Shown piece after piece: positions 42,705 to 55,970 of a DNA stretch of 64,000 bases. How positions within the stretch are numbered: the first letter of the stretch is position 1; each line of letters starts with the position of its first letter. The stretch lies in assembly GCA_930367205.1 (NCBI GenBank), contig OV884013.1, positions 85,499,333 through 85,563,332 of the forward strand, written 5' to 3'. The DNA comes from Acanthosoma haemorrhoidale (taxonomy: Eukaryota > Arthropoda > Insecta > Hemiptera > Acanthosomatidae). The notes beneath the pieces are model-generated. The model was not told the DNA's origin. It saw only the letters and a program-made list of their open reading frames with translations, and ran no database searches. The position numbers were made by a program, and so were the translations under genes.

Positions 42705-45700
42705 ATGGCAGCAAGTGTGATACCCAAATATTCAAAGCTCAGTGGTGTCTTTTTCAGGCAGTTCCGAAGAGGGTAAGATATTGTATTTCTATATACATTT
42801 ACTTCTTCCCATGACTTTAAGTTTACAACAAACTTTTTACATTTAATCTGTGTTAATCATTATCTACGCCTATTTGTCCTGGCTCTGGCGGTGGTTCTAG
42901 GATGGTTAAGAAAACTGTTTGATCTAGGAATTTCAGAAAAACAAGAAGGTAATAGGAGATTTTAAATGCACATTCAATTTCTGACTAATGTTTGATTTAG
43001 TCTCAATAATGGACAGTATGTGAACATAGAAAAGAAGATGAACATGAAACACGTTTCATTAACGTGTATGTGACACTAACTTTTAATGTAGACTTACTTT
43101 TAGGTTAGCATTTATTAAGGATTGTTTTTGTAGTGATGTTAACAAATCAATTCAACTTTCAAAATAAATTTAAGAAACAATTATGCTGATCACATTTAAT
43201 AGGTTTTGAGGGGTTGGTTGTTGTTTTTAAATCTAGAAACCTTTCCAACCCTGTCAGTTTCTTTTCCCTTCAGCTACTGATTACAGAAACTCTTTTATTT
43301 TCGCCTTTGAGTCTATCAGTGTCTATTTAAGTCTTTGCAATCCCCTGTTCCACCTACCGACAGTTTAGAATAAAATAGAAGACAAACGTTGTTCCGTCAC
43401 CATGTCCTCTATGAATAACAATATGGTAAAGATAAATTAATTGATTTATGGATAAAATAAATAAGCAGTGCTTCTCTAAAGAGAAAATGCTAATTAAAAT
43501 AAAGTGTAAAACTAAAAAACGAAATGTAAAAACAAGGCCAGAAAAACTTCCGGTGAAAAAAATAATATATTAATCGTGTTAAATATACATTATATCCAAT
43601 TCCACTCAATGTGTATAGTTCACACTCATTCCAACATTCGTACAATGCCCATTCCACGTTCATGCAAGAGCCCTCTTGCTTACATGACCATTCCACATTC
43701 GCTGATGACTCCAGTGAAGATGGTGGCTAGTACCAGAACCCCAGCACAACTTATCTATTTACTTTAGATCGCGAGGCTACCGCCACTTTAGGCGACGAGG
43801 AGGATCGTGTGGACGAGTGTTACCGGCTAAGATGTTGATGATAGTATTTGAATGAGATAATAGGTTTTCATTGAGACCTAGATCGAGGTGGTAAAAGAAT
43901 GTAATGTCTAGATTCTAAGAGGTTTTTAGCGTAGCTCTGTCAATGAGGTCCAAATTAATTGAACCCCTGATACATGAAGGAGAAGGTGGTTTCGTGATTA
44001 GGTATATAGAGAGAGTTACGAGCAAAGGGCTACGATAGGATAAGATGTCTTCAAGCCAGATAGTTGATGAATAATTCAGGGCTAAAAGGATTTCGATTGT
44101 CATAACTAGGGCAATAGTAACTTCAGAACAAATCCGTAGTTTGTGATTTTTGAGCTCCACTACTGATGTACCCTCTACCATCAGGAAATGGTGTTCAATG
44201 TAGTTCAGAAAGTACATATCGCAACACAGAATATAATAGAACCTTTAACCGTAAATAGCTTCTGAGCTTTGACTTTTCGTGTTTAATATGTTTTTACACT
44301 TATTATTCTTCACTTGAGCCAATTAATGTAATCTTTATGACTAGGGAGAAAATTTTAGGGAATTATCTTGGCATGTTTTAGGGAGAAGTTGATCACCAAT
44401 CATTGGCTTGACACCAACAGAGACAAGCATTATGAAATAATGAATAGAATTGTAATTCCAGACTGTATGAATGTAGCTTCAGAAGTTCCAGGTTATCAAG
44501 AAAGAATTCAAAAGGTAATATTAATTACTTAAGTATATATTGACAACTAAGGACACTTATTGCAAGACGATTGGACTTATTGCCTCCAAATTCAGCTGAA
44601 AATTCATAGACAAATTTATTACGTTTTGAATAAGACATTCTGGCCTACAAATACCGTACGTACAACACGGACAATAAATGTAAATTCCATAGGAGAGACA
44701 CTGCCTTTCGCTCTTGCTTCAATGGAAGTTTCCTGGAAAGGTGTAATCGTACACCATTCTCTCGATTTCTGATTTGGGATCAGCTACGGAATGCTCAATA
44801 TTTATAAAGGATTTCGGAACAATGAAACATTTGTTGAACTAATAACACACGTTTATTTTACTTTTTATACTCAATGTACATGTTCATAATCAACATTCTT
44901 AATCAACTCTCGTAACAAACGTAGAGGATCTAACACTGTTATCCCTCATGTTGGACAACACAACACAATTTATCTTTCAATATCCCACATCTTTCCCCCT
45001 CTATTAAAATAAATTCTACAAAAACAAAACAAGAAACAATTTTAGCAAGAAACTTTTCTTTTTTTTTTTCCTTCACTTCTTAATAAGACATTAAAGCTCA
45101 TTAATTAGACATTACAGCTCATTAATTAGACGGCGAGGAGCAGTTCGATTTCGCTCAGGCCGCCCCCCCCCCAGATTCAACAGAGAGTGGAGACCTGTTC
45201 TTGTCCTTTGACGTACTGGTCCTTGGTTTAGCCTGCTGATGATCACTCGGTTGTTCAGCTGGACTTTGCTGCACTGGTACTGACCCGGTGTCCTGACTAC
45301 ACCTATTGGTGGCATGAGGAATATTCCTATACTGTAACAGAAAACTGTTCAGAGCTTTGTTGAGGTCTGTACTAGTTGATTCAGCTAATGAGGTTTTTAA
45401 CAACCATTTGATTGTTCTGACACTGTTTTCTGCCGCTCCATTTGTAGCAGGGTAATCCCATTCCTTTTCATGAAAAGTTGAAATTCTTCTGATTCAAATG
45501 ATGCGTAATTATCAGACACCACTACCTCGGGGAGCCCAAATCTGGCAAAAATTTGGCGTAACATTTTTATTGTCACTTCTGTAGACATTGATTTCGTAGG
45601 AAAAGCTTCCACCCATTTCGAATGGCTGGTCCCAAGTAGTCCATATGAAGCCTTTGCCATGGTTTTGTTGGCCATTCCCATGGAATTAAAGCAGAGGTAG

Positions 45701-48700
45701 AGTTTCGTTTTCTTCAAATACGTAAAACAGCGCTGGGTCCAAACTTTCTCCTATTTCCGGATAAGTCTTTAGTGGTGCTCTCGATAACCAATCTACGCTG
45801 TTTTTATTTGACTGCACCCATTCCACTTCATAGTTATAATTTGCTAGAAGTAGTGCCCAACGTTGCAAACGGTTTGCCGCACAAATTGGCACTCCCTTTT
45901 TTGGTCCAAAAATTGATAACAAGGGTCGATTGTCATTAGCCAATATCCATTTCCTTCCAAAAAGATACAAATGGAACTTTTTCACACCAAACACCAATGC
46001 AGCGCGTTCCTTATGCAATTGACTATACTTCGTTTCCGCTATAGTCAACGTTCTGTTAGCAAAAAATAATGGCTTTTCTTCTCCATTTGGATAGACCTGA
46101 GAAATTATAGCTCCTAGTCCTTGGTCCGAACCATCAACGGTTAACTTGATAGGCAAATCTGGATTATAATGTGCTAAAGAGCGATTTTCCTTGACTATCA
46201 TCTTGATTTTTGTGAAAGCGGTTTGACAACTGGCATTCCAATCCCATCGAATGTTTTTCTTCAGAAGCTGGTGAAGAGGGTGGATGGTCGATGACAGTGC
46301 AGGTAGAAATCTCGCCAGATAGTTCACAAACCCCAAAAAAGCTTGCAGCTCTTTAATATTTTTAGTATTTGGTGCCATTACTATAGATTTTATTTTCACA
46401 TTAGTCAAATGCAAACCTGAAGCGTCAATTCTGAATCCGAGATATTCAATGGATGTTTTTCCAAATTTGCACTTTTTTGCAGAAAGGGTTAACCCCGCTT
46501 TCTTGAATCTTTCAAGAACTTCCATGACTCGTTTTCTTAATGTCCCAAAATCCGGTGCGCCAACCACAACATCATCCAGTAAGGCTACCACCCCCTCAGT
46601 TCCTGCTAACACATTGTCTACCAATTTCTGAAATTTGGAAGGTCCAACACAAATACCATAGAGCATACGGGTATATTGGAATAAGCCCTTCTGCGTGGTA
46701 ATAGCTACCAGTTTGCGCGATTCGAGATCCAACTCACACTGTTGGTAAGCATGGCTCAAATCCATTTTGGCCCAAACCAAATCCCCCCCCAATCTCTGGA
46801 ACAAATCTTGAATTCTAGGCAACGGATGAGGATCCATTTTCAAGCAAGGGTTGAGGGTCAATTTATAATCTCCACAAATCCTAGTTTGGCTATTTTGCTT
46901 CATAACTGGAACAATAGGGGAACCAAAATCACTATACTCAGTGGGCTCTAAAATTCCTTCCTGCACCAGGCGGTCAATTTCCTGATCAACCTTGTGTCTT
47001 ATGGCGTACGGTAGCGGCCTTTGTTTTATAAATTTTGGTTTGGCTTCAGGTAAAAGATCTCATTTGATTTGTCCTTTGTTATATTTGCCATTTTTTTCCG
47101 TAAAAACTTCTGGATACAAACTCTTGAGTTCCTCCTTCAACTTTTCTGCCTCAATGCCATGTTCCACATTTTGATAAAAAATTGAGTGGGCTGAATCTTC
47201 AGCAAAAATGCTGAATCCCAGAGCTTTGAACCACGATCTACCCAACAAAGGTGTTCCCTCTGTTTCAATCACATAAAATATCAAATTGGCACCTTTCTAT
47301 CTTGATATTCCACGAGCTACGGACTGCTCAATATTTATAAAGAATTTTGGAACAATGAAACATTTGTTGAACTAATAACACACGTTTATTTTACTTTTTA
47401 TACACAATGTACATGTTCATAATCAACATTCTTAATCAACTCTCGTAACAAACGTAGAGGATCTAACACTGTTATCTCCCAGGATGGACAACACAATTTA
47501 TCTTTCAATATCCCACAATTTACTTTTTCGATTCCACCTAGGAAGTACTCAGTATAATCTACTATCTCATTTATGTTCAATTTGTTTTGTGCATATGGTA
47601 TTTATAGGTCAATGTACATTGTATTGTTGAAACGAAACCTTTAAATTTTGAAATAAATAATTATTTTCTCATTTTGTATCCGGTTTCTCATTTAATTATT
47701 ATTTTTGCCGAATTTCACGACATTAAACTTATTTAGAACATATACCGATATAATATAAATTATGACTACTTTTTTCCCTATAATATGACGGATTTATCCA
47801 ACAATAGTTTAATGTTTAGTTACAGCCCGCTTTCATCATCATTTATTTGATCAAATATTTATTTTATTTTAGCTTCTTTCATACAACATTCCTGCATTTC
47901 GTGATGCCTGGAGCTTTTGTGTAGAGCTGCTTTACAGAACTGTCGCTGATCCTGCTCACCAAACTGACGTAAACCTCACAAAAATGTACATTTTGAGGGC
48001 TATTATGGATATGGTACGGTCATATTTTTACAGATATCATGAATTATACATTATAATAGAAAAAAAATTAAAATTATAACAAAGTTTCTTTGATAATTGC
48101 TACCATAAAGCTACTACATGGGTGTAGAAACCCTGGTTAAAAGATAAAAAAATAGGATTCTTTTAGATGAGTTATATATCCCACATAACCAATTGGAGAT
48201 AACTGAAGATGACAGCTTAGGACTGTCGAAAGTACTATTTCAATAAAGAAGAAATTATCAGTTGTGGAAAGACAATAAAGCTGTTTTATAATTTTAACAT
48301 GCCATAATCCAGCAGTAATCTTTTTATTTTTTAAATTTTATTTAAATTTGCTTTTTGGAGTCCCCATACATATGGTATATTTTCTATGAAAATAAGCAAA
48401 AAAGCTTTCATAAGCATGAATATTGTCCTCTATAAGCCTATGCTGTTGTCACATGTACACAATGTAAAATAAATAAACGCTAGTGAAATAAAAGCTTTGT
48501 TAGGTCGGAAACTTTTCATACCACCCTCGTATGTGGGGTAGTGTTTTAGCTATAAGATAATGAGATCAAAGAGTTGGCCAAGGTGATTGCTTCACTGTGA
48601 AGTTGATGGAACATGAAGAGATAGAACAGGGCTTAATTTGATGAGTAAGGTTGAAGAGTCAAGAGTGGCCTGGGATTAGTTAGGGACTGGATGGCTAGAT

Positions 48701-51700
48701 GCAGGTGCCATGAAGTATGACAAGACCTTCAAGGAAGGATAGCTAAAAATATTATATTGGTTTTAATTAAGTTGTTAACTTTTTATCAATATTTAAAAAC
48801 ATATGATCCGTCTAATAATATAAAACAATTATATTCAGTAATACATAATAACCAATGAAATCAATTTTGGATATAATGGAAAAAAAATTGTGAGGCTTCT
48901 GATGTTTGTATCTATTAGTACTAATCCTGTGTCTCTACAATATTATTGCCATTTTATTTAATAATGATTTATTGTTTATTGCAGTCATTTAGCTCACTTG
49001 CACTCCTTGATGACTGCACTGATGGATGTGAGCATCGGTTGGGCAAGAAGGCATGGCACACCATCTGTGAAGGAGGTGTAGATGCTGCTGTCTATGATGG
49101 TGCAGTTATGGCAATGCTTCCATTTCATGTTCTGAAGTTGCATTTCAAGAATGACCCTGCCTACATAAAATTATTTGAGGCTGAGTCAATGGTGATAACA
49201 TAAACTATTATTTAAATGTTAATATTCTTTTTAAATACTCTTTAATTTTATTACTTTTATACAGTCTTAACACATCTTTATATTAATAAGCAAAACTTTG
49301 AGTTATTTAATTTGATAACCTACTCAATTCAATGTAAGCATTTATTTTGTAATTATGAAATAATTATTCATTCAAAGAAATTTAATCATGTTTGTTGTGA
49401 GGGAGAGCAGCCCCTCAATAATTATTGTTAACATTTTGAAATATCACTCCCCTTTTTACTAATGAAATTTGTTCAAAAAATGAATTTTTAAATCTTTATG
49501 AAAATTGCCATACTCCAATTTTCTATGAGGTAATTTATCTCAGCAGCTGATCCGTTCTAACCCCAAAAATGTATTTTTATTTTAAAAAATGTTTTAATTT
49601 TGAAGTAAAACACTGGTAGGTCATTTCATAATATTTAGATAACATGAAAAACACACACAAAAAAAAAGAAATGTGGATTGCTAATTTAAGTACTCATCCC
49701 ATCAAATATTAACAACAGCTCAGTTAATGCAATAGATTATTGTGAAAAGAAAAGAAATGTTTTTAAAGTAAATTTAAAATTCAGGAACATTAATTATATG
49801 TTAATTTTCTTTTTAAATACTCTTTACTTTTATTTTGTTTATAAATCAATTGACTATTATTAGCATGTTAAATAGTGTTCTCTCGCAGAATAGCGAGCAT
49901 GTAAATCAAAACTTGTCTTGCAAAAAAGCCAAGTCCAGTCTCAAGACATCTTCATATTAATAATCTAAACTTTGAGTTATTTAATTTGATAACCAACTCA
50001 ATTTGATACAAAAATTTATTTTGTAATAATGATATAATCATTCATTCAAAGAAATTTAATCATGTTTTATTGAGTCAGAGATACTTTTAATAACAATTAA
50101 ATAACTCAATGCAAATAGTCTGTGGGTGCACATCCCTACAGCAAACAGTGCTTGTGAAAATCGCCAAAATTATATTATTTACATTTCAAATGATTTTTTG
50201 TTATTATAGTCCATCAAAATGAACATTTAAGGCATGCATTATGTTTTTTAAAATTTCTTTGGAAAGGGAAATGTTAATTGACCCTTAATATTAGTGTACC
50301 TTGGAGTGGATGATTGGGCAGACCTTGGATATTCTAGGACAAAAAACAGTTTCTCCCTCACTAGCTGATTACAACCATTGCTTCAACTACAAAGCCGGTA
50401 AAGTCCTTAGTTTAGGGGTAAACTTTGGACTATTTCATGTAAGCAATTGAGATATGTATTTTTTATTTTTTGCTGATGACTTAGATTAGATACATATAAT
50501 TCATTATTTCTTAAATCTAAAATAAAGTATGTGTGCAACGGTTTCCAAACTAAAAGATAAAACTACTCAAAATTTAGCAATGGCCCAGCTCTGAGCCTTG
50601 TCCAAATAACGGATGGTCATGCTTATTATATTTTTCACCTTACTCCCCTGACTTTGACACCTTAGTTGCTTCATATCATATTAACTTACTGTCCAAATTT
50701 TCAATTTAAACCTATTGATAGGTATCCTGTATTGTTAGCAACTCATTGTATTTAAGCTGCAACACCTATATGTAAATTATTTTCAAAATAAAGTTACTTT
50801 TTCGCCCTACTCCCTCGTCCTCAATTTCTATTTATTGTTGTAATAGTACCAACATTGGCATCTTATAGTACCATGTTGGTGGGTATTTAACTATTAATTT
50901 ATTTATGTGTTTGTTGTATGTATGTTTATTAATGTGTATTTAAATATTTATACTGGGGGGGAAGTTTTATTATGAAATATGAATATTATCCAACATACCA
51001 GTCATTATTTCTCAAAATATATTTTATGAATTTATTAATATGTATTTGTAGGTATATATTTCACAAACCCTGTTTCATATTTCTGAAAGATAGAGAGTTA
51101 GATTGTTTTAAGGTGCAGGGAAATAAAGTATAAATGCAAGTTAAACGAAGAAGAGCACAGATTTATTTGGATACATACGGACAGTACACACACACTCATG
51201 GACTGTCACAATTGAAATCAAAGAGGCACATGCCAACCTGATCACCAAAACGCAACAGTGCCGCCCTTATCGTTACAACTAAATATAAATCATATAAAAC
51301 AACTAATAATACAAATGCGGAATTATACCAATAGATTGTAATTATGTTTATTTTATAAAAATATAAGTGGGCTCAGTTTGTTATTCTTTTTTAAACCAAT
51401 GCAGTTAGAAAATAATAATTATTAAATAGTAAAAATATATTAATTATTTGTTTTTCATTACAGGCAGGTGTATTTTCAGAAGAAATAGTTCGCCAAACAA
51501 ATGATATTTTCAATATAGCAGGAAAATTGTATCAGGTTTGGGTATGTTTCTCAACATATTTAAAAAATATATGCATCTATGAATTAGGGTCTAAGGGATA
51601 AATGATCAATTGCAGGAATATCAAATTTGCAAATAAAAAAGGGATTATTTACATGAATCATTCTAGATTCATATTCTGGGACATTTTGTTACCTAAGACT

Positions 51701-53416
51701 AAAAAAAAATTAAAATTAAGTTGATTTATTGTTGTTAATATTATTGCGGAACGAAGACTTATTTATAGATATTAGATAGATTATTTATTGATAGATTTAT
51801 TAAAAAGAAGTTGATATATTAAATTTAAAAAAAACTTTGAGCATTGTACTTGAACTACACATGTTTAGCATAATTAATAGTTTACCCAAAACTTAATCTC
51901 CTATACCAACTTAAACTTTATTTAAAGTGGGATTATTTTTATTGAAAATTTAAAGAAGGTAAATTAATGAGATTTCAATAACTGTGCTTTGAAGTTTTTT
52001 TTATTATTTACTTGTTTTATTTAACCATTCTATCAATTTGTGATTTGTAGCAGGTAGGTTAGTACAAACAAAAGTACAGTTATCAAACTTTATGAGGAAA
52101 TTAATAAATTTTCACTGCATTTGTCATGAAATATAATATCTATAATCCCTACTTAATATATAGAAGCTTGCATAAATGTTTCAGGATGATTTCAATGATT
52201 ATTTCAGCACCATTGAGCAGACAGGCAAGCCATCAAGTGATATTCAAAATGGTTCAACTACCTGGGTTAGTTCGACTGCTATGAAAAATTTCACTAAATC
52301 CCAGGCTCTGGAATTCAAGGTAAGGAGAAAGTCAGGCAACTATTGCTCATATCTTTATTCATGATGTGTCCTTTTACAAGACTAATAAAAAAAAATATCG
52401 TACACATTAATAGACAAAAAATATATGTGATTTGTCAGCTCAATATTGGTCGTATCAAAGAATGTGATTTCATACAATACAGTACTTACCCAGTGATGTA
52501 TAAAATATATGAAACAATGGAAGTAATATGAAAGCCTTAAGGTTTTACAACAGTGACATGATACACTGTGTCTCAACCATTAACTATTATTAGTTACATC
52601 ATTATTATTATTGGGTATAAATCATTAAATATATAGGCTCCTACCCATGGCAGTCCACTGTTAAGAAGCTTGTGGCTCCCCAAGTATGAAGATTTACACA
52701 AGGGTGTTTTTGCTGTCCACTCAGTTAGTACCCTAGGGATTTGTAGCTATTGGAGATGTACGATCCTAATTTTTATGAAGCAAGTGAGGTCTACCTGAGA
52801 TCAGCTTAAATCGCAATCCCTACCTACTACAACCTAAGATCAGCTTAAATCAGCTTTAAATCATAATCCCTGAACTCTTTGCATATATACAGGGCTTGGT
52901 TTTCTGATACAAGTAGTCTGTATGCTCTCACAAAATTGGTAATTTGAAAGATTTAGTATGCTGTAACTAGTGATCATAATCATGAGTTTTTCTCAATCAT
53001 AATAATGTTTCCGCTTATGCAGAAACGTGGTCCAACTGCATTCTCCATAAGAATACACAATTTCTATCATTTTACTTTTTGTTTTAAAACAAATAAATAA
53101 TTGTCATTATTTCTTCAAATAATAATTACTTAATTTTACTACACATTGCGATTTGTTAATGTAAGAATGTTAAGTAAAATAACAGCTTGATAAAATATTG
53201 TTTCAGGCATGTTATGGGTCCAAAAATCCTGCTAAAATAGAAAGAGTGAAAAAACTATACGAAGATATCGACATGCCCACACTTTATGTGAAATACATGA
53301 TAGAGAGCTACAACATTAGCAAAGAACTGATCAAAGATATAGGACACCCAAAGGTTCAGGAAGCCTGCAACAGTTTCATGGAATGGTTGGTTGGTCAGAA
53401 CACACCTGACTACTAG
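42705..53416 (+). CDS. IDS/FPPS-like terpene synthase, tandem copy 2 (8 exons, 371 codons)
   Basis: Exons: 42705-42772, 44382-44514, 47873-48013, 48985-49191, 50295-50438, 51464-51541, 52185-52319, 53207-53416. Every exon is the same length as in copy 1 and the frame is open throughout. By eye about 39 of 371 residues differ. DDCTD (123-127) and DDFND (258-262) are identical. The lost IPP-binding segment reads PAFRDAWS, RRG reads HRLG, and the C-terminus ends VGQNTPDY. Active-site-region changes against copy 1 include V79A, G80W, R128G, Y131H, G184C and C254Y (near the second Asp motif). Exon 7 is nearly identical (one residue), exons 4, 5 and 8 most different. Introns: 1 has no gene, 2 holds a decayed Gypsy, 4 a local duplication, 5 a solo Copia LTR, 6 and 7 nothing else. 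Inference: active terpene synthase with possibly shifted product profile. Confidence 0.85.
44792..44989 (-). repeat. Gypsy-2 3' LTR (approximate)
   Basis: TGCTCAATATTTATAAAGG to CAATATCCCACA; matches 47325-47517 with several differences. Confidence 0.7.
45155..45717 (-). pseudogene. Gypsy-2 integrase fragments
   Basis: Minus-strand frames read HSKWVEAFPTKSMSTEVTI, ARFGLPEVVVSDNYASFES (second catalytic Asp) and, after a frame change, NSFLLQYRNIPHATN. The first Asp region and zinc domain are missing; the third catalytic region is damaged. Confidence 0.8.
45686..46966 (-). pseudogene. Gypsy-2 reverse transcriptase and RNase H
   Basis: A 426-codon frame with RICGDYKLTLNP, WAKMDLSHAYQQ, LYGICVGPSKFQ and the catalytic LLDDVVV, then the RNase H motifs LTVDGSDQGLGAII and KERAALVFGVKKFHLYLFGR. 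The type resembles the K02A2.6-like Gypsy group. The RT frame itself is open, but the element has no complete pol. Confidence 0.88.
47060..47284 (-). pseudogene. Gypsy-2 protease C-terminus and linker
   Basis: Contains PLLGRSWFKALGF (the LLGRDWL-type end of the protease) and LYPEVFTEKNGKY, the linker that precedes RT. Cut off upstream by the LTR. Confidence 0.75.
47325..47517 (-). repeat. Gypsy-2 5' LTR (approximate)
   Basis: Partner of 44792-44989; directly followed by host intron sequence ATTTACTTTTTCGATTCC, as in copy 1. Confidence 0.7.
49215..50090. repeat. Local duplication in TPS copy 2 intron 4
   Basis: About 49215-49400 is repeated at about 49800-50070 (CTTTTTAAATACTCTTTA, ACTTTGAGTTATTTAATTTG, CATTCAAAGAAATTTAATCATG). 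Copy 1 has a single version, interrupted by the Gypsy element. Confidence 0.7.
51106..51333 (-). mobile_element. Solo Copia LTR in TPS copy 2 intron 5
   Basis: 228 bp matching the Copia-1 LTRs, flanked by GATTG on both sides (51101-51105 and 51334-51338). Copy 1 has the empty site near 25990. It is the product of LTR-LTR recombination. Confidence 0.9.
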
Positions 53417-53473
53417 AATCTTCACACTGACTTTTTTCATACATGAGAGCAGATCTATTTTATCTATCTTATT

Positions 53474-53479
53474 AATAAA
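53474..53479 (+). terminator. Candidate poly(A) signal, TPS copy 2
   Basis: AATAAA 58 bases after the stop, same relative place as in copy 1. Confidence 0.6.
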
Positions 53480-53509
53480 TTATAATTTTAATAACAACTG
53501 ATTAACTAT

Positions 53510-54427
53510 TGTAGCGAAGCGCTAAATATATGTAAATTACCCTACACTCTGGTCCATAATGTATTATAATAGAAATGCAAATCTGTGTAAACTTCTTGTA
53601 TTAATCATAGAGGGATCGGCAGATGTAAACAATTAACAGAGGGTCCTGCCATAAAACCTAGGGCTAGCCACCTGCACCTAATAAAACCAACACGGTTTTA
53701 CACGGTTATAACTAAGACCTTCAGTCACGTTCCAGCGGTCATAAAATCATGCCAGAAACAGTTTAGATCACGTAGCTCGGGAGGTGTGACATCATAAAGC
53801 ACACCCTTTTGGACCAACGGGCATAATAAAACAGACCCCCGGCACACAGGCTCCGCCTCCCGGCAGGGAGGGGCCACGGATATTTATATCAAGGGGTTTT
53901 CGCCTTGCTCAGACACTCTGTTTCTTAGTCTCCACAGCCGCACTTCTTGTCACTTTACACCAGGGCCACTTGGCCCTGGTAGGCTCATTCTTCACTCTTT
54001 TCTAGTCTCTTCATCCAGATAGCCGCTATCACTCGTCGCGATACGCCAGGGCCCCGGGGCCCTGGGAGTAAGCCCACTCAGCCTTCCGCTAGTCTACTCT
54101 CTCTCTGCCACACCTCTGGGCAGTCACCTCACAGCCTCTAGCAGACCTCTAACGACTTGTACCTATTACGCTGCCGATCTCTCGCCCGAACTCTGAAAAC
54201 TGGTCTTATTCTTTATGAACCTCTGAACCTCATCCTGAACACAGTATATTGTCGGGACACATCCCTATCAATAAATGGAGTCAGATATTAACGCCTACAT
54301 GGAACATGGTCCATGTTGTAAACTATAACAATCCGCACTTGTCACCAGGGCTAGAGTGATCAGGCACTCCCCTAGTGACGCCCCCCGACAATTGTAGACA
54401 CCTGACAATTGTTGACCCTTTCCGACA
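53510..54427 (+). mobile_element. Solo LTR, TGTAGCG family
   Basis: 918 bp, TGTAGCGAAGC to TTTCCGACA, with 5-bp target duplication ACTAT (53505-53509 and 54428-54432). The region 53880-53940 has a TATA-like TATTTATATC about 30-40 bases before CAGACACTC, as expected of an LTR promoter. It sits just past the TPS copy 2 poly(A) signal, so TPS read-through could meet its promoter. No ORF seen. Confidence 0.85.
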
Positions 54428-54432
54428 ACTAT

Positions 54433-55078
54433 TATTAGAGTTCTGAGTCTTGAAAGTATTACGGAGATATCAATTTCTTATTATTTATCCTGTATATCAG
54501 TTTTAAGACTTTTTCTCGAACATTAAAAAAATTTACAAAAGATTTCAATGGAAGTTACATTTAACTTTAAGTTGATCAAATTTAAAGTTTGACATTATAT
54601 GAAGTGAGTGAATAGCTTTCATTTTTTGCTCATAATTGGAGTACATAACCTTTTTTTCTTGGAGTACTAGAGAGCAAACAATAAGAGAATAAACCGTTAG
54701 AAAAATTAGTAACAAAGTAACAATAAAAAGCTAAAAAAAGATAGACACTTAATATTTGACTATAGAATAGTTTGCACCTGAAATTAACCATTAAAGGAAT
54801 GTAATTTATTAAAAATTTCTTTAAATAATAAAAAAAATGGTCAAAACTTTTGTGAATAATTAAAATACATTTATATTACTCTGGAGATAAAAAAAATAGC
54901 TGATGGTACTGTTGTAGGTGTTGTTTACCTTATTCCTAAATTATTTAGGTAATAGAAAGCATCATTTCAGTTTATTTTAAATTATTAGTCATTCTTACCA
55001 TAATTACCAAGATATTGTTGTTCATTTAATTCATCATGTTTGTGTAAAATTTATTAATTTATATTCAACATAAGTAAT
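54433..55078. other. TPS copy 2 3' flank
   Basis: Colinear with 28060-28560 downstream of copy 1. No gene seen. Confidence 0.6.
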
Positions 55079-55965
55079 TGTCGGGTCGTCACAAGGGGGG
55101 TGGCTAGTAACCCTAGCCCTGGTGACGAAGTGAGGGTTGATTAGGCTATGACCTGGACAATTGTTTCATGGCGGATCTTACTATCTGACTCCATAGTTGA
55201 TAGGTGTGTGCCCCGACAATGCACTATGTTCAGAAGAGGTATCGGGTAAGTGGTGTAGGTGGCTTGTGTGGTCTTGGAATGACCACGAATTCACACTCGG
55301 TATCTGAGGGTAGGTGAAATCCGTCCGGATCCCAAAGGCGAGTGTGAACCGGAGAGAGGCAGACTGGATTGCCGTGGGAGACACTACTAGGTAAATTTGT
55401 AGGGCCACGACAACCGTTGTCCGCGAGGGAGAGGTCTCTCCCAAGGAGCTGCTAGTGTTAGCGAGACCAAGGCAGAGAATCCAGTGGGAGTCTCCTAGTG
55501 GGAGAGTGTGGGGTCTTACGGACTGAAACATAGCGAGGTTAGGAAGAGAGGTCCACAGTTTTTCATAAATGAGAAGGCCAAGTTTTGAGACATCAGTGCA
55601 GCTGCAAGTTACCAGTTAGGCAGTCGTCTTCAGAATGATTTACAGGCAAAGATCCAGGTCTATTTATAATTGGTATCCTTCATTAGTACCCAACCATGGG
55701 ACTCGTTGTTGTGGCCAATGACAGCCCAGTATGTGGTGGCCTTTGTTCTCGTAGTGACTCATGCCTTGTCTGGGTCTCTTTACTACGTCCTCTGGGTAGG
55801 GTACCCAGCCTCTAACTAATTGACTTGCAACTGTGTCTTTATTGTTTACAACATTTACAATGATTTATGGTTTGGTAATGTTATGTACATTTGTTTAAGT
55901 TAATTTAGAATATATATACAATAGAGTTTAGGGTGATTTATCTTGTGTAGTTAGCGGTTGCTACA
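55079..55965 (-). mobile_element. Solo LTR, TGTAGCG family, opposite orientation
   Basis: 887 bp, TGTCGGGTCGTC to GCGGTTGCTACA, with 5-bp target duplication GTAAT (55074-55078 and 55966-55970). It is the reverse complement in type of 53510-54427. The 5-bp duplication fits BEL/Pao-type integration. Confidence 0.85.
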
Positions 55966-55970
55966 GTAAT

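Larger units (their letters stand above)
44792..47517 (-). mobile_element. Decayed Gypsy retrotransposon (Gypsy-2) in TPS copy 2 intron 2
   Basis: LTR-like repeats of about 198 and 193 bp (44792-44989 and 47325-47517) flank protease, RT-RNase H and integrase remnants on the minus strand. The LTRs differ by several substitutions and a 5-bp indel, so it is older than the other LTR elements. Gag is missing. The homologous intron of copy 1 (near 7345) lacks it. The left boundary is ambiguous because host sequence GCTACGGA.TGCTCAATATTT recurs next to the right LTR. Confidence 0.85.
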
